Assembly: GCA_003415625.1 (NCBI GenBank)
Contig: PYIU01000011.1
Coordinates: forward strand, 137,001-201,000
Reading direction: 5' to 3'
DNA length: 64,000 bases
From: Aquanectria penicillioides
Lineage: Eukaryota; Ascomycota; Sordariomycetes; Hypocreales; Nectriaceae
Below the pieces are notes generated by a model, which was not told the DNA's origin, made no database searches, and saw nothing but the letters and a program-made list of their open reading frames with translations. Both the position numbers and the translations under genes were made by a program. Shown here piece by piece: positions 10,743 through 20,663 of the stretch (position 1 is the stretch's first letter; the number at the start of each line of letters is the position of its first letter).

Positions 10743-12718
10743 GGCTGCTTCATCAGTCAGTAGCGTTGAGTGATCTAATTGTTCATGGATGCATACCAAC
10801 GGTTTTTGGTGCACGTTTTGGTGTAGACTGAAGTATGTGTTTGGAATGGCGTTGGATGCTCGAGGGAAATAAGAATTCAACATTCTTGTGAGAGTTGGGG
10901 TCTAAGCAGTCCATAAATACTTGTTTAAATGTGTATGAACAAGGAGATAACATCATACCCGAACTGATAGCCTCATCTGATCGCTACCATCTTGCAATCA
11001 TGCTGCCAAAGTGCAAATATTAGTCAAGGCAAACATTTCCACTTCAATCCAAAGGTGCACTAGAGTGTTGTGGCTTAAGCCATACTGCAGTTATTCGCTG
11101 ATATGTGGCATGACCCAGCCCAAGCTGAGTTCAAATCCCAGCCTCAGCCACAAAATGATGGTATGTCAACAGACCATAACATGATACGTCGCTAAGGTCA
11201 GATGATAAACACTACTGTAGGTTATCATTTTATTTGGTAGCCCTCTTTATTCTCGCTGCAGTGGGGGTAGAAGGACCAAGAATTATGATGTTCGCCTGGG
11301 CAAATTTGGAAGATTGGCAAATAACCAGACTGTCAATTGGGATGAAGCTGATTTAAGTCAAAGAGAGGAAATATTGAATTATATTTTAATTGACAGCTCG
11401 AGGAGAAAACGGCCAATGCAAAGGTGCCACGAATATAAGAGGCGGCATGGAGAGACACATCATTTAAAGCGCCCAGGCCGGTCCCTTGAGAGAGATCACG
11501 AGGCGGCCCAAAGCTGACCCGGCGATCAGAACATGGGTCTCAACAGCTGGTTTCTAGGTTGTATTAAAAAAAGAAAGCTTTTACTAATGAGGAGAATCCG
11601 GAGAGGCACAATTTGGGCGACTCGCGGGGCGAAAGTTGGTCGTGAGAAGTGTGGTAGGCGAGTCACCTGGGCTAGGTCCTTATTAGTAATGTAATGGTGG
11701 AGTGAAAGGTCGGTATATCTCGCCGTTTAGCACAAATCCGTAGTCCAACAAGGCGAACTGTATTGATGTTCGGATTTCTGAGTTTGACTCTCCCTTGGTC
11801 TTTATTTGCTGGATACGTCACCAAGTGGCGGCAGGGTCATGCGGTGAACTCTAGGGTAGGCAGCTCCCAGCCCCCACAATGCCACATCTCACAGACACAA
11901 CACACAGCTGCCGAGTTCTCAGTTGAAGATTTGCTCTCAGCACTCTTCTGGGCATGTCATCTACATTGGGGTCCTATAGTAGAAGGCCTGATGAGGTCAA
12001 TTCGGGGCGAGAAACAGGATTGAAGCAGCTATAAGGGAGTTGTAAATGAGCACGGAGTGATGCATTAACTAACAAACATGATTGAGGTCAAGGTGATATA
12101 TTGATCTGCTTAGAGAAAAGGGTTCTTGGAAAGCTTCACTCTTATATTACCATGGAGCATGCAACTGCATGGTATAGAAAAACCTTCATAAACTACCGTC
12201 GTACTGCTGCTAGTTGGATGGGATCATTTGACGCCCAATTATGCACCCCTGGCTCGCTTACCAACGCAATGGCTGCGAAATGATCGGAAAGAAAGATATG
12301 TACTACTGGTAACGCCTTACGTGGTATTACATGACGCCATAAAGACATATTGTGAGCTGTACGGTAAGAGTGATTAGCCGAGAGCCTAACCCAAGGCACA
12401 ATAGAGCTCGCAAGCGTGGAAGTGAACGAGGCGTAGATCAGGAGGGAGTAGATTGCGGGGAGAGTAGAACTGAAGGGGCCAATCAACACCCTGGCTGGCG
12501 ACCAGAAGGCACCAACAGCTTCAGGCCACACCTGAGCTATCCAATATTAAAGGGTCCAAGTTGCCGACTTGTGTTGGATCATATAGGTATTGCGGAAGAT
12601 AATTCCCAAAGTGTTGCTAGTCCCCGTGGTTCGCTTTGTTTTGTCAAATACCTGAACCATAACCCCCACACAGCTTTATTGACCGCTAATACCTATCTAA
12701 TTACGGGACGCAACTAAA
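10743..12718. other. Long intergenic region, no clear gene
   Basis: About 2 kb with only short frames (for example 11314-11517, 11763-12023 and the minus-strand frame 12193-12531) that show no motif, signal peptide or splice continuation. One tRNA-like stretch is listed separately. Confidence 0.5.
11071..11153 (+). other. tRNA-like sequence, probably a relic
   Basis: The ends GTGGCT.../...AGCCAC can pair as an acceptor stem. The stretch CTGAGTTCAAATCCCAG looks like a T arm with the B-box core GTTCAAATCC. The middle does not fold into a clean D arm and anticodon arm; it prefers a GCCA/TGGC hairpin. A decayed tRNA or a tRNA-derived short element is more likely than a working tRNA. Confidence 0.25.
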
Positions 12719-12958
12719 ATGCCTCGAAAAGCCAGGGGCTATAAACGAACGAGAACATCCAGGCGGCCAAGAAAGCCAACGCAGGCTAGTAAAACCACAA
12801 GATCCGAGCCCGCTAAACCCCCACTCTTTTTCTGGGACGAGCATGAACCCGACAGCGGCTTTCTTGCATCTTGGTATATTTCGCTCTTCACACAGGATGA
12901 TTGCGCCTTCATATCTGTTGGACATTGGGCGGCAGCCAAAAAGGCGCGGTTGTTCTAG
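12719..12958 (+). pseudogene. NADAR-domain protein remnant
   Basis: Starts at AAAATG. A basic N-terminus (MPRKARGYKRTRTSRRPRKP) precedes PLFFWDEHEPDSGFLASWY, which matches the opening of NADAR (YbiA-like, ADP-ribose/riboflavin-intermediate) domains. It continues AAAKKARLF and then meets TAG, followed two codons later by TGA. A NADAR domain needs about 100 more residues. The Glu normally found in the SxEHY/SAEQY motif appears as Gly (ISVGHW). Therefore a truncated, probably inactive copy. If transcribed it would give a 79-residue protein. Confidence 0.55.
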
Positions 12959-13564
12959 CGATGAGGTCTGTTTTCATGCCTTAGTGCTGTGAAACAGCTG
13001 ATAAATAAGTTACAGATTGCTCTAGACAAGATCCGGGCTACCATATTTTACCTGCAGCCTTTCCGCCCGATAACCGGCTGCCACACCGGCTGCCATCATC
13101 ACCCTCCACGGACCCATACCGACAGCTTGGCCAACCCTTTGCGGACTGTACAAGAGTTAATAGATTCTGCTGCATCCGTAAATTCATCACTAACTCTTCC
13201 AGAAATAGCGTGCTATCCACGCTTGCAGGTGTTACTCACACTGTGATTTCTAATTCTTCATATAGGCAGTCTTCAGACAACTACTAAGTAAGCTTTGTGA
13301 CTGGCTACAGGCATTGTATCGTCCAGGATATGGCCAGGATACGGCCATGGCCTTTCCTATCTCGTCACATGGACCAAGCTAATCAGCTTTGGAGCTAATA
13401 AATACGTACGTCTCCACTGCTGTTTAGCTTAGTCCATTGCATATCAGCCCATTCTGGCTCTTGAGACAGGCCAGATTAGCCATCGCATCGCTCGCACCTC
13501 ATCATATTCATCATTCCCACCCGCCGATTGCCCGCCCACAGACACGGCCACATCTTTGTTCAAT
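12959..13564. other. Upstream region of the FAD-linked oxidase gene
   Basis: No gene seen. The part near 13030-13140 may be the decayed rest of the NADAR gene. The stretch just before 13565 is C-rich, as in many fungal leaders. Confidence 0.4.
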
Positions 13565-15051
13565 ATGGATGATGCATCTTCGACTCTCAGTTTACTCAGG
13601 GACTATTTAAAGGAATTCCCTGAAATTAAGCTATTTGATCCTACTCACTCCGAGTTCGAAAAATTCCGAGCGTGCTACAACAAGAGGGATGATGTGCGGC
13701 CATTGGCAATCGTAAGACCACAGACTTTGACGGAGGTCCAGGCTCTTGTCCGCTTCTGTACCCGAAATGACGTTGACTTTGCGGTACGTTCGGGTGGGAA
13801 CGACTGCGCCGGACGAAGTCAGGTGCATGGCGCTCTATCCATCGATATGCGCGATTTGCAATACGTCAAGGTATCAGAGGACTGTAAAACCGCCCAAGTC
13901 GGAGGTGGTATTCTATTCCGAGAACTAGTCAAAGAGCTTGGAAATCACGGATTAGTGACACCAGTGTGAGTATATGCATATCTAGACTTTCCCTGGCATT
14001 CTGTTGAGAATAATAATTGTTGCAGTGGCGCAGTCGGCTCAACTGGGTACGTCGGTTGGGCGACTCTGGGCGGGTATGGACCATTCTCGGGTACCTGTGG
14101 GATTGGAGCCGACCAAATTGTTGGAGCTAAAATTATTAATGCTGACTCTGAACTTGCGGATGCCGACGAAGAAACATTGGTTGGAATCCGAGGAGCAGGA
14201 GGCAACTTTGGCGTCATTGTTGAGCTGACCATCAAGGTCTTTCCGTTGAAAGAGGTAAGCGAAATCTCCCTTCCTCTACCATTTACGCCTGTGATAACTA
14301 ATGCCCTGGGAAGTTATTGACAGCATTGCTCATCTTTGATTCGAACGATTTGCAAGCAGCATGGTTGAAATATTTCGAGGGTCTTGACCAGTTTATCAAA
14401 GATGGTTCGCTGCCAAAGGCTCTTTGCCTTCAACCGTTCGGTATTGATCTCCCGGGCTTTGGGAAATCATTGGCTGTGGCGGCGACTTGGACCTCTCCGG
14501 ATCACGAAGAGGGCGCCAGGTGGATTAAAAACATCGCAGGACTGGGAAACTGTGTGAACTATGCCACAAGGCCGATGTCGCTGTTTGAATACTGCGTCAC
14601 AAACGAAAACCTCGTGCCGTGGGGCTCTTACGGACGAGTCTGGCCTGTGAACCTGCGAAGCCTCACCGCCAAAACCGCAGGTATCCTGGCAAAGTACTTG
14701 GCTATCCATCCTGGCCACGATACGGCATTGTCGATCCACTCGCTCCGAGATCCCAGTCCCAACGCGGAGTCTGTTTTCCAACCCCGCGTTGACCACTACC
14801 TGCTCGAGATTGTGGCGACATCTCCAGACCAGGAGGTTGCACAGAAGCTCGACACTTGGTCTCGAGCGTTGAAAGATGAGTTGCAGCAGACCGAGCCGGA
14901 GAACATCCTGAGCTCGGGCTATGTAGCTTTGTTGGGCAAGGATGAGACTGATTGGCCAACAGTGTATGGACCATCATATGAAACCTTGAAAGCATTGAAG
15001 GAGAAGGTAGATCCGAGAAATGTGTTTAAGAATGCAATTCCCAGCCTGTAG
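13565..15051 (+). CDS. FAD-linked oxidoreductase, berberine-bridge-enzyme-like (FAD_binding_4)
   Basis: 455 residues from ATG 13565; exons 13565-13965, 14026-14254 and 14314-15051 (GTGAGT and GTAAGC donors). A VAO-type FAD domain occupies the N-terminal half: RPQTLTEVQALVRF, then VRSGGNDCAGRS (residues 74-85), then GYVGWATLGGYGPFSG and ADQIVGAKIINADSE. The C-terminal NVFKNAIPSL is the usual family ending. In most relatives the RSGGH motif holds the His covalently bound to FAD; here residue 79 is Asn, and the CPTxG-type second cysteinyl site is also absent, so FAD is expected to be non-covalent. Such oxidases act on alcohols, sugars or secondary metabolites; the substrate is unknown. Unlike most BBE enzymes it has no signal peptide. 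Confidence 0.85.
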
Positions 15052-15538
15052 CCAATGCTAGCTAGAAATTGGCGCAAGGTCGGCCTATTCCACTTAATCT
15101 ATTCTCTGAATCTCGCCGAAATTGTCCATGTCCGGGCTCGTTAGCCTGTCAAAACCTTTGGGGGTATGTGTCGGGCTGGCGCCCCTTCCAATAACAGAGT
15201 TGAGGCCGAGCCAATTTGAAGATTCGTGATCTCAAGTCCAGATATTATACTGTACGCATGCTATTGTTCAGCATAGCTTGGCGAGAGTCTTAGGCTTCCT
15301 TATGTGCGCAAGAAATACTGCAAGGACAGGCTTCTCCCAAAGGATTCCCATCGCACCAGTGATTGGCTTCACCTTTTTGGAATTACAGTAGCACTCATCA
15401 TTCACTGGATCGCCGTTTCAGCCAGTCCCCGCTTTCACTGTTGCCCCGCACATATTTCCTCGCCGATGCACTTGACGGCCTCTCCAACTCCATCTCCTCA
15501 ACTACCAAGCAAAAGACACCCGCCCATATCTGTTCATC
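15052..15538. other. Intergenic, no gene seen
   Basis: Terminator of the FAD oxidase and promoter/leader of the YCII gene; pyrimidine-rich just before the start. Confidence 0.5.
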
Positions 15539-16089
15539 ATGAGCTCATCTCCTGCCAAGAAGGAATTCCTCTGCATTGTGCCAGACAAGCCTGGTATGCT
15601 GGCAAAGCGTGTGGAGGTCCGACCGTGAGTTTAAGCCCTTCACTCTAACCCTAGCATTGCTCTGCAAGCGGCTTTGTGTTCTAACATTTGACCAGCACCC
15701 ATTCTGAGCGTGTCAAGGCCCTTGCCGCATCCGGCATCCTTGTCTTTGCCGGCAAGTGTTTCTGCTAAATCTCATCGGATTGCCTTCTAGTTTTCCAGTG
15801 CCATACTGAAGACGATGCTAATAATATCCCTCATACGGATAGGCCCCACTTTGGAGTCGCACCCCGCTGAGGGCGAGGCTCCTTCGTTCAACGGCAGCAC
15901 CATCGTGCTTCTCGCCGACAGCGAGGCCGAAGTGCGCGAGCTGCTGGAGAAGGATATTTACGTCAGTGTCGGCGTGTGGGACCTGGAAAAGGCCCAGATC
16001 ATTCCGGTAGGTCCATCGACAAACCTGCAATGCTCCCCAATTATTGATGCGGCGATTAGTTCAAGTCTGCTGTGCGCTCGCCACTGTAA
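15539..16089 (+). CDS. YCII-domain protein
   Basis: 111 residues in four exons: 15539-15624, 15696-15751, 15843-16006 and 16060-16089. Protein order: MSSSPAKKEFLCIVPDKPG (first beta strand), THSERVKALAASGILVFAG, then PTLESHPAEGEAPSF, STIVLLADSEAEVRELLEKD, IYVSVGVWDLEKAQIIPF and a short tail KSAVRSPL. This is the YciI/YCII ferredoxin-like fold, usually about 100 residues and dimeric; the biochemical role is unclear. The second intron uses a GC donor (G|GCAAGT at 15752), the only choice that keeps GILVFAG joined in frame to PTLESHP. The third intron is followed by only nine codons. No targeting signal; probably cytosolic. Confidence 0.85.
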
Positions 16090-16599
16090 TGTGGAGATTG
16101 CAAGGCTGCAGTGATGGAGTATAGAATTGAGCCTAACCAACTCGTACTATCATAATTCTCTATAGGCTAAAAATGAAAAAGAATTGCACCATAAATTGGC
16201 ATTCAAATGTTTTATAAGAAAAAAGGAGTAGTTTGTTGGCATTCATGTGGCGATAAGAAGGGATGTAGTATTTTGGTTATCTGGATGGAAGTTCATTCGG
16301 TAGTGTAAAGAAGACTTATTAGGCTGGAAGGCTGGTGATGTTTTGGCGACTCTCATTTCCTGCAGTGGGTAGATATAAACTCGTATTATTTCCCATTCAG
16401 GCAAGTCAATGCCAAGATTAGCCGCTGCGTGTCTCAACAGAAACGTGATGTGATCTAAAGGCAACATCCTCATCAAATGACATTCATGCCAACTTGTCCA
16501 AATGTAAGAATCAAAGTGTACTTCTAAACAGAGTGTAGCCATAAATTCAATCAATAATCCATGCCATTAGTCCAATCATTATACTTGTGGCTAGGGTAT
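16090..16599. other. Intergenic between convergent genes
   Basis: Downstream sequence of the YCII gene and the DUF7514 gene; only antisense or random short frames. Confidence 0.5.
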
Positions 16600-17721
16600 T
16601 CACCAGTTCATTCCTCCCGTTGGATGGAACTGATACCCGCCCCATGTATTTGGTGTGAAGTACCCTGCCGTAAGTCCATCCATCGTAGCCTGGTGTTTCC
16701 AGTTTTGGGCTGCCATCAGACTCTGTTGGTACTGAAGAAACTCTTGACTAAACATTGCTTGCCGTTGCTGGTACGTCGTCATTGTTTCAGCATCACCTGA
16801 TTGAGGAAATGAGCTCTGCGGAATATTTGGTACTGGAAATGGAATGCCAGTCTCAGGATCGATCAGCCGTTGGTGATTTGTGGCTAAGAAGGCATCTAGC
16901 CGCCTCCACTGCGTTACAGGATCCAACAACGCATCTCGTAAGATCAAGTCGTGAAACCCCTGGCGGGCGAGCCCTACCAGGCCAGTCGTATTGGCCTGGC
17001 ACGAAAGCTGGAACACACGCCAACTGATAACCGTGGCATCATTCTGAAATTTGTTCGGGTCGGGATAATGATTCTGGACTGCAAATTGATGGAAGCCTTT
17101 TGGAATGTTGTTGGAATTCGCATAATTCATCGCTTCAAGAAGTGTGGCTGCTTTTGATGGCTCCAAGACCCCGGTATTGCGCGGTTCGAGCACCGAGTCT
17201 GCAAAGGTGAAAATGGAGTCGAGGAGTCGTTTGAAGAGCGGCGAAGCTGTTTTGTCGGGATTGATAAGGCTACCCCAGGTAAAGGGCGTGGCATATGCCG
17301 AGGCCAATGGGGAATTCATGCTGCTTGACCCAGTTGGACTACTTGGAGTCGCATTAAATGTAGTCACTGGTGCTGTGGGGAGCCCAACAGCTTCGGTATG
17401 CGGTGGATATTGTGAAGTAGGTATGTGCATAGTATTTGGAGTCATGGCATAAGGGTTTGATGGATGTGAATGATAGGGATTTGGCTGGTAAGGTCCCTCA
17501 GCCGGTTGACTCCCTACAACAGCCGATCCCGTATGAGCCATGGTGTTGTGTGGATTACCTTGCCATTCCTGGCTGAGCCGAGGGTCAGGAAAGTTGGTCG
17601 CTGCAGGATATGCGCCAGATTGATGATATCGCGCATTTTGCTGCCTCGCTTCGACTCGATCTAGGCCGGCCTGCGCGGCATCGAGGGCTTGCTGTGTGAT
17701 CTTACGGAATGCGTCGAACAT
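16600..17721 (-). CDS. DUF7514-like conserved fungal protein
   Basis: 373 residues from ATG 17719-17721, single exon. An amphipathic N-terminus (MFDAFRKITQQALDAAQAGL) is followed by a long Pro/Gln/Asn/Tyr-rich disordered stretch (~30-140). Then comes a folded domain with SPLFKRLLDSIFTFADSV, EPSKAATLLEAMNYAN, GFHQFAVQ and GLARQGFHDLILRDALLDP, which I recognise as the fungal DUF7514 type. The C-terminus is again Gln-rich and ends in GGYQFHPTGGMNW. The frame stays open upstream to an ATG at 17979, which would add 86 residues rich in Ser and Arg. I prefer the inner start because its N-terminal helix looks native, but the longer form is possible. Function unknown. Confidence 0.7.
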   Translation of the reverse strand: MFDAFRKITQQALDAAQAGLDRVEARQQNARYHQSGAYPAATNFPDPRLSQEWQGNPHNTMAHTGSAVVGSQPAEGPYQPNPYHSHPSNPYAMTPNTMHIPTSQYPPHTEAVGLPTAPVTTFNATPSSPTGSSSMNSPLASAYATPFTWGSLINPDKTASPLFKRLLDSIFTFADSVLEPRNTGVLEPSKAATLLEAMNYANSNNIPKGFHQFAVQNHYPDPNKFQNDATVISWRVFQLSCQANTTGLVGLARQGFHDLILRDALLDPVTQWRRLDAFLATNHQRLIDPETGIPFPVPNIPQSSFPQSGDAETMTTYQQRQAMFSQEFLQYQQSLMAAQNWKHQATMDGLTAGYFTPNTWGGYQFHPTGGMNW

Positions 17722-18657
17722 GATGATAGTGTTGGCCAGCGGGAGGGGCAGTCGACAAGCAGTTTCGTCACCAGGCCGACGGGAAGACCGCCTCTGGATC
17801 TTATAACCCCTCCAAGCTGTTTGGGCGTTAGTCTGGATTGGGATTAGGGAGACTGTTTGTGCGAGCTTGATGGTGTTAACCTTAACTGTTGAGGCCAATG
17901 AAACGGGCGTTGTGACATTCCTCAACCTTGTCAGCTCCGCTCCTCGTCGGAGGCTTGATTCTGCCACATCAAACCTCATAAAAGGCGGTTAATACCCGGA
18001 GAAGATATAGGCGTGACCCTATTTTGCAATGAAGTTATTGCGTCGCGTACTTAAAGTAAGTTCTAAAAGAAACTAAAATATGCTCAAGGAGCCAATTATT
18101 TATCACGTTGCCGTTATTTCACTCTTTCTTAAACCAATCTTTACTGGCATAGGCCCAGGCCGTTCCTAAAAGATGACGTTGGCGCATGAGAAAAACTATT
18201 GTAGGTAGCTGACCCAATTGAATGGGAAAATGAGGTCAGTTTGAGTAATCAACCTAAGCTAACTGAAACAAGTGAAGTGGCCTTGAAGACTACCGAGTGC
18301 TTCGATCCGAGAGCAACCCGACTGCACGGTAATGGCCCATGAGAAATGTACATGATCAACTAGAGGTGGTAATAAAGCTCAAATTACGTGGTAATCACAT
18401 GTACAGCGTGTATCGAAGCGACCAAGCAGAGACAGATGGCCATTCATCATAAATGACACGAGGCAGGAGGTCTACGCCTGAAAACAGACCATGGAGTTTC
18501 CAAGAGTGCCTGGTCAGGTTTCTCCAGACTTTAGCAGCGTACGATCTTTATCGGCCACTCTGCCTTTGGCTGTGACCCTGTGGCAGGGAGATGACACCGC
18601 ATCAGCAAGTTGATAGATCAGTCATTTTAAGTTATCTTCGTAAAGGTCTCCTGCGAA
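17722..18657. other. Promoter of the DUF7514 gene and downstream of the amidase gene
   Basis: The frame from 17722 to 17979 could be an N-terminal extension of the DUF7514 protein. From 17980 to 18657 no gene is visible. Confidence 0.4.
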
Positions 18658-20663
18658 TTAGGATGTTCCTCTCCTCAAGTTGTCAATAATCTTTGCAATT
18701 GCAATACACTTCTCGTCCTCAAACTTTCCGCACACAACCTGCACACCGACCGGCATACCCTCAACAAGATTCAAGTCGTCTGTAAAAGATAGTTAGCGAA
18801 CTGCAAATAAGAAGTGCATTATGACATCATGGGGAACGGATATTCCTTACATTGTTGTTTGTTAAACTCATCAGAAAGGTTCCTGGGGATGTGTCCAAGC
18901 CAATCGCTTGCTAGGGGCTCATCCTTGTCCCGGCAAACTTTGGTGATCGGCATAGCTAGTGCAGGCCAGTCCAATAGGTTCCAGAGGCTTGTATATCCCA
19001 CGTACTGATGGGACTTCACCCATGTCCAGGGCATAAACCCCACGTACGGTGTTACAGGCATGATCAATGCATCGAGATTGGCTTCCGTCCAACGGTGCAG
19101 AAATGCGGATTCAAAGGCATACTTGTCGCCAAGCAGCTACAGTGAAATGAAGCATATGTAAGAGACACGATTTTGAATTATAGAGGATGTCGGGGGACTT
19201 GCCTCGTGAAGCTCCGGTGTAGTCAATAAATTCGCAGCAGTCCCAATATACATGCCTTCGATCAACGGCTCGCCAGATACAGCCATCATTCTTTCTGCAC
19301 CGTAGCCACCATCGGAGAGGACAGCCTTCTCGAAAAGCCGGAACCCATCCGCATGGTTCGTTGCATCCCACTCCACGACTAGAGATACGTTAGAGTCTAG
19401 TGCTCGCTCATGACTAGCTAGCGCCTACCTTCATGGCCTGCAATTCTGAGTGAATTAACAGCCTCTCTCACGGCTCTTACAATGGGAGGCTGGGGTCGTA
19501 CTACACCATCGTCTAAGAGGAACCCGATTTTAAGCTTTTTTGTTGAGTCGATAGAACACTTTTCTGTACTCCAGGGAATGGGAGCTACTCTTGGATCGCG
19601 TTTCCAAGGCTCTGCTTCTGGGACCGCCCGCATGTAAAGTTCGATGCTTGCAAGGCTCGTAGCAAGCGGCCCAGCAGTTGCAGTCACAATATTTTGTTTG
19701 GGCCTAACAAAATTGTCAGCCTGTTCTGTTTTCTCAGATACTCAATGCAGAACCGACCCTTGCCGATCATACGGATGCCGACAATATGTCGGTGATAGAC
19801 CGTATAGACCGCACAGAGCTGCGGGGATACGAATCGACCCTCCAATATCAGTTCCGATACCCAATGGACTACCGTAAGCAGCGACTAGAGTGCCTTCGCC
19901 TCCACTGCTCCCACCTGATATGAGTCGACGGTCAAGGGGGTTCACGCATTGACCCCATACATAGTTGTTAGAGTCGGACATCTGAGGTCGATCAGCATTT
20001 GGAGATGAAGTATTTCTGTGCCAATCTCCCTACCATTAGCGACTGAGGTATATTAGTCTTCACATATATCACTGCTCCCAGATCCAGTAAAGTCTGAGCA
20101 ATATTGGCATTTTCCTTTGCTGGTTTACCGATCAGAGCCATCCAGCCTATGTCGCTAGTTAGCAATCTTTTAACGCTACAAGTAGCCCCGACTTGAAGTG
20201 CTGCGCTTGATTCCCACTTAAGCATACCTATGGTACTATCAAACCCTTTCACGTGCATCGAGTCTTTAATACTTATAGGGAATCCATGTAAAGGGCCAAC
20301 AGTCTTGCCTGTTGACATCAAATGTTTATCAAGCTCCTTGGCTCTTGCAAAAGCGCCTTCAAAGAGTATTTCCGTCAAACAATGAGTCAACTGCTGCACG
20401 ATTGCAGCGCGTTTGGCAAATGCTTTAATAACATCGAAAGAAGACACTTTAGCCTGAGAAATACTTTGAAGAAGCCCGGGTACATTGGGGTTTTCGGTGA
20501 TGGCAAGTTCCTCCGCCGTGAGCAAGTTGGACTGGCGGATGTATTCCACGGCGTTGGGCACTGAGTCGATCGAAGGGCATTGGTCGAGACGCCATTCTGT
20601 AGGAATGAGAGAGAATTGCGTCTTACGTTTTTCGGCCGCCAGCTTTGAGTATGTGGTTGCCAT
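18658..20663 (-). CDS. Amidase (amidase-signature family, acetamidase-like)
   Basis: 543 residues in seven exons; introns 20147-20227, 19982-20033, 19704-19757, 19379-19428, 19137-19202 and 18780-18850. Start MATTYSKLAAEKRK at 20663. The Ser-cisSer-Lys triad is complete: Lys133 in PISIKDSMHVKG, cis-Ser208 in GGSSGGEG and nucleophile Ser232 in GTDIGGSIRIPA. The family is therefore expected to hydrolyse amide bonds (R-CO-NH2 to acid plus ammonia), as in fungal acetamidases. The substrate cannot be told. The C-terminus contains MPVTPYVGFMPW and GMPVGVQVVCGKF, the usual family ending. The fifth intron starts with GC (GAG|GCAAGT at 19202). No signal peptide. An upstream in-frame ATG (20738) is less likely. 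Length is normal for the family. Confidence 0.88.

Noticed and set aside
12193..12531. 112-codon minus-strand frame with hydrophobic stretch
   Set aside because: No recognisable membrane family and an equally long opposite frame.
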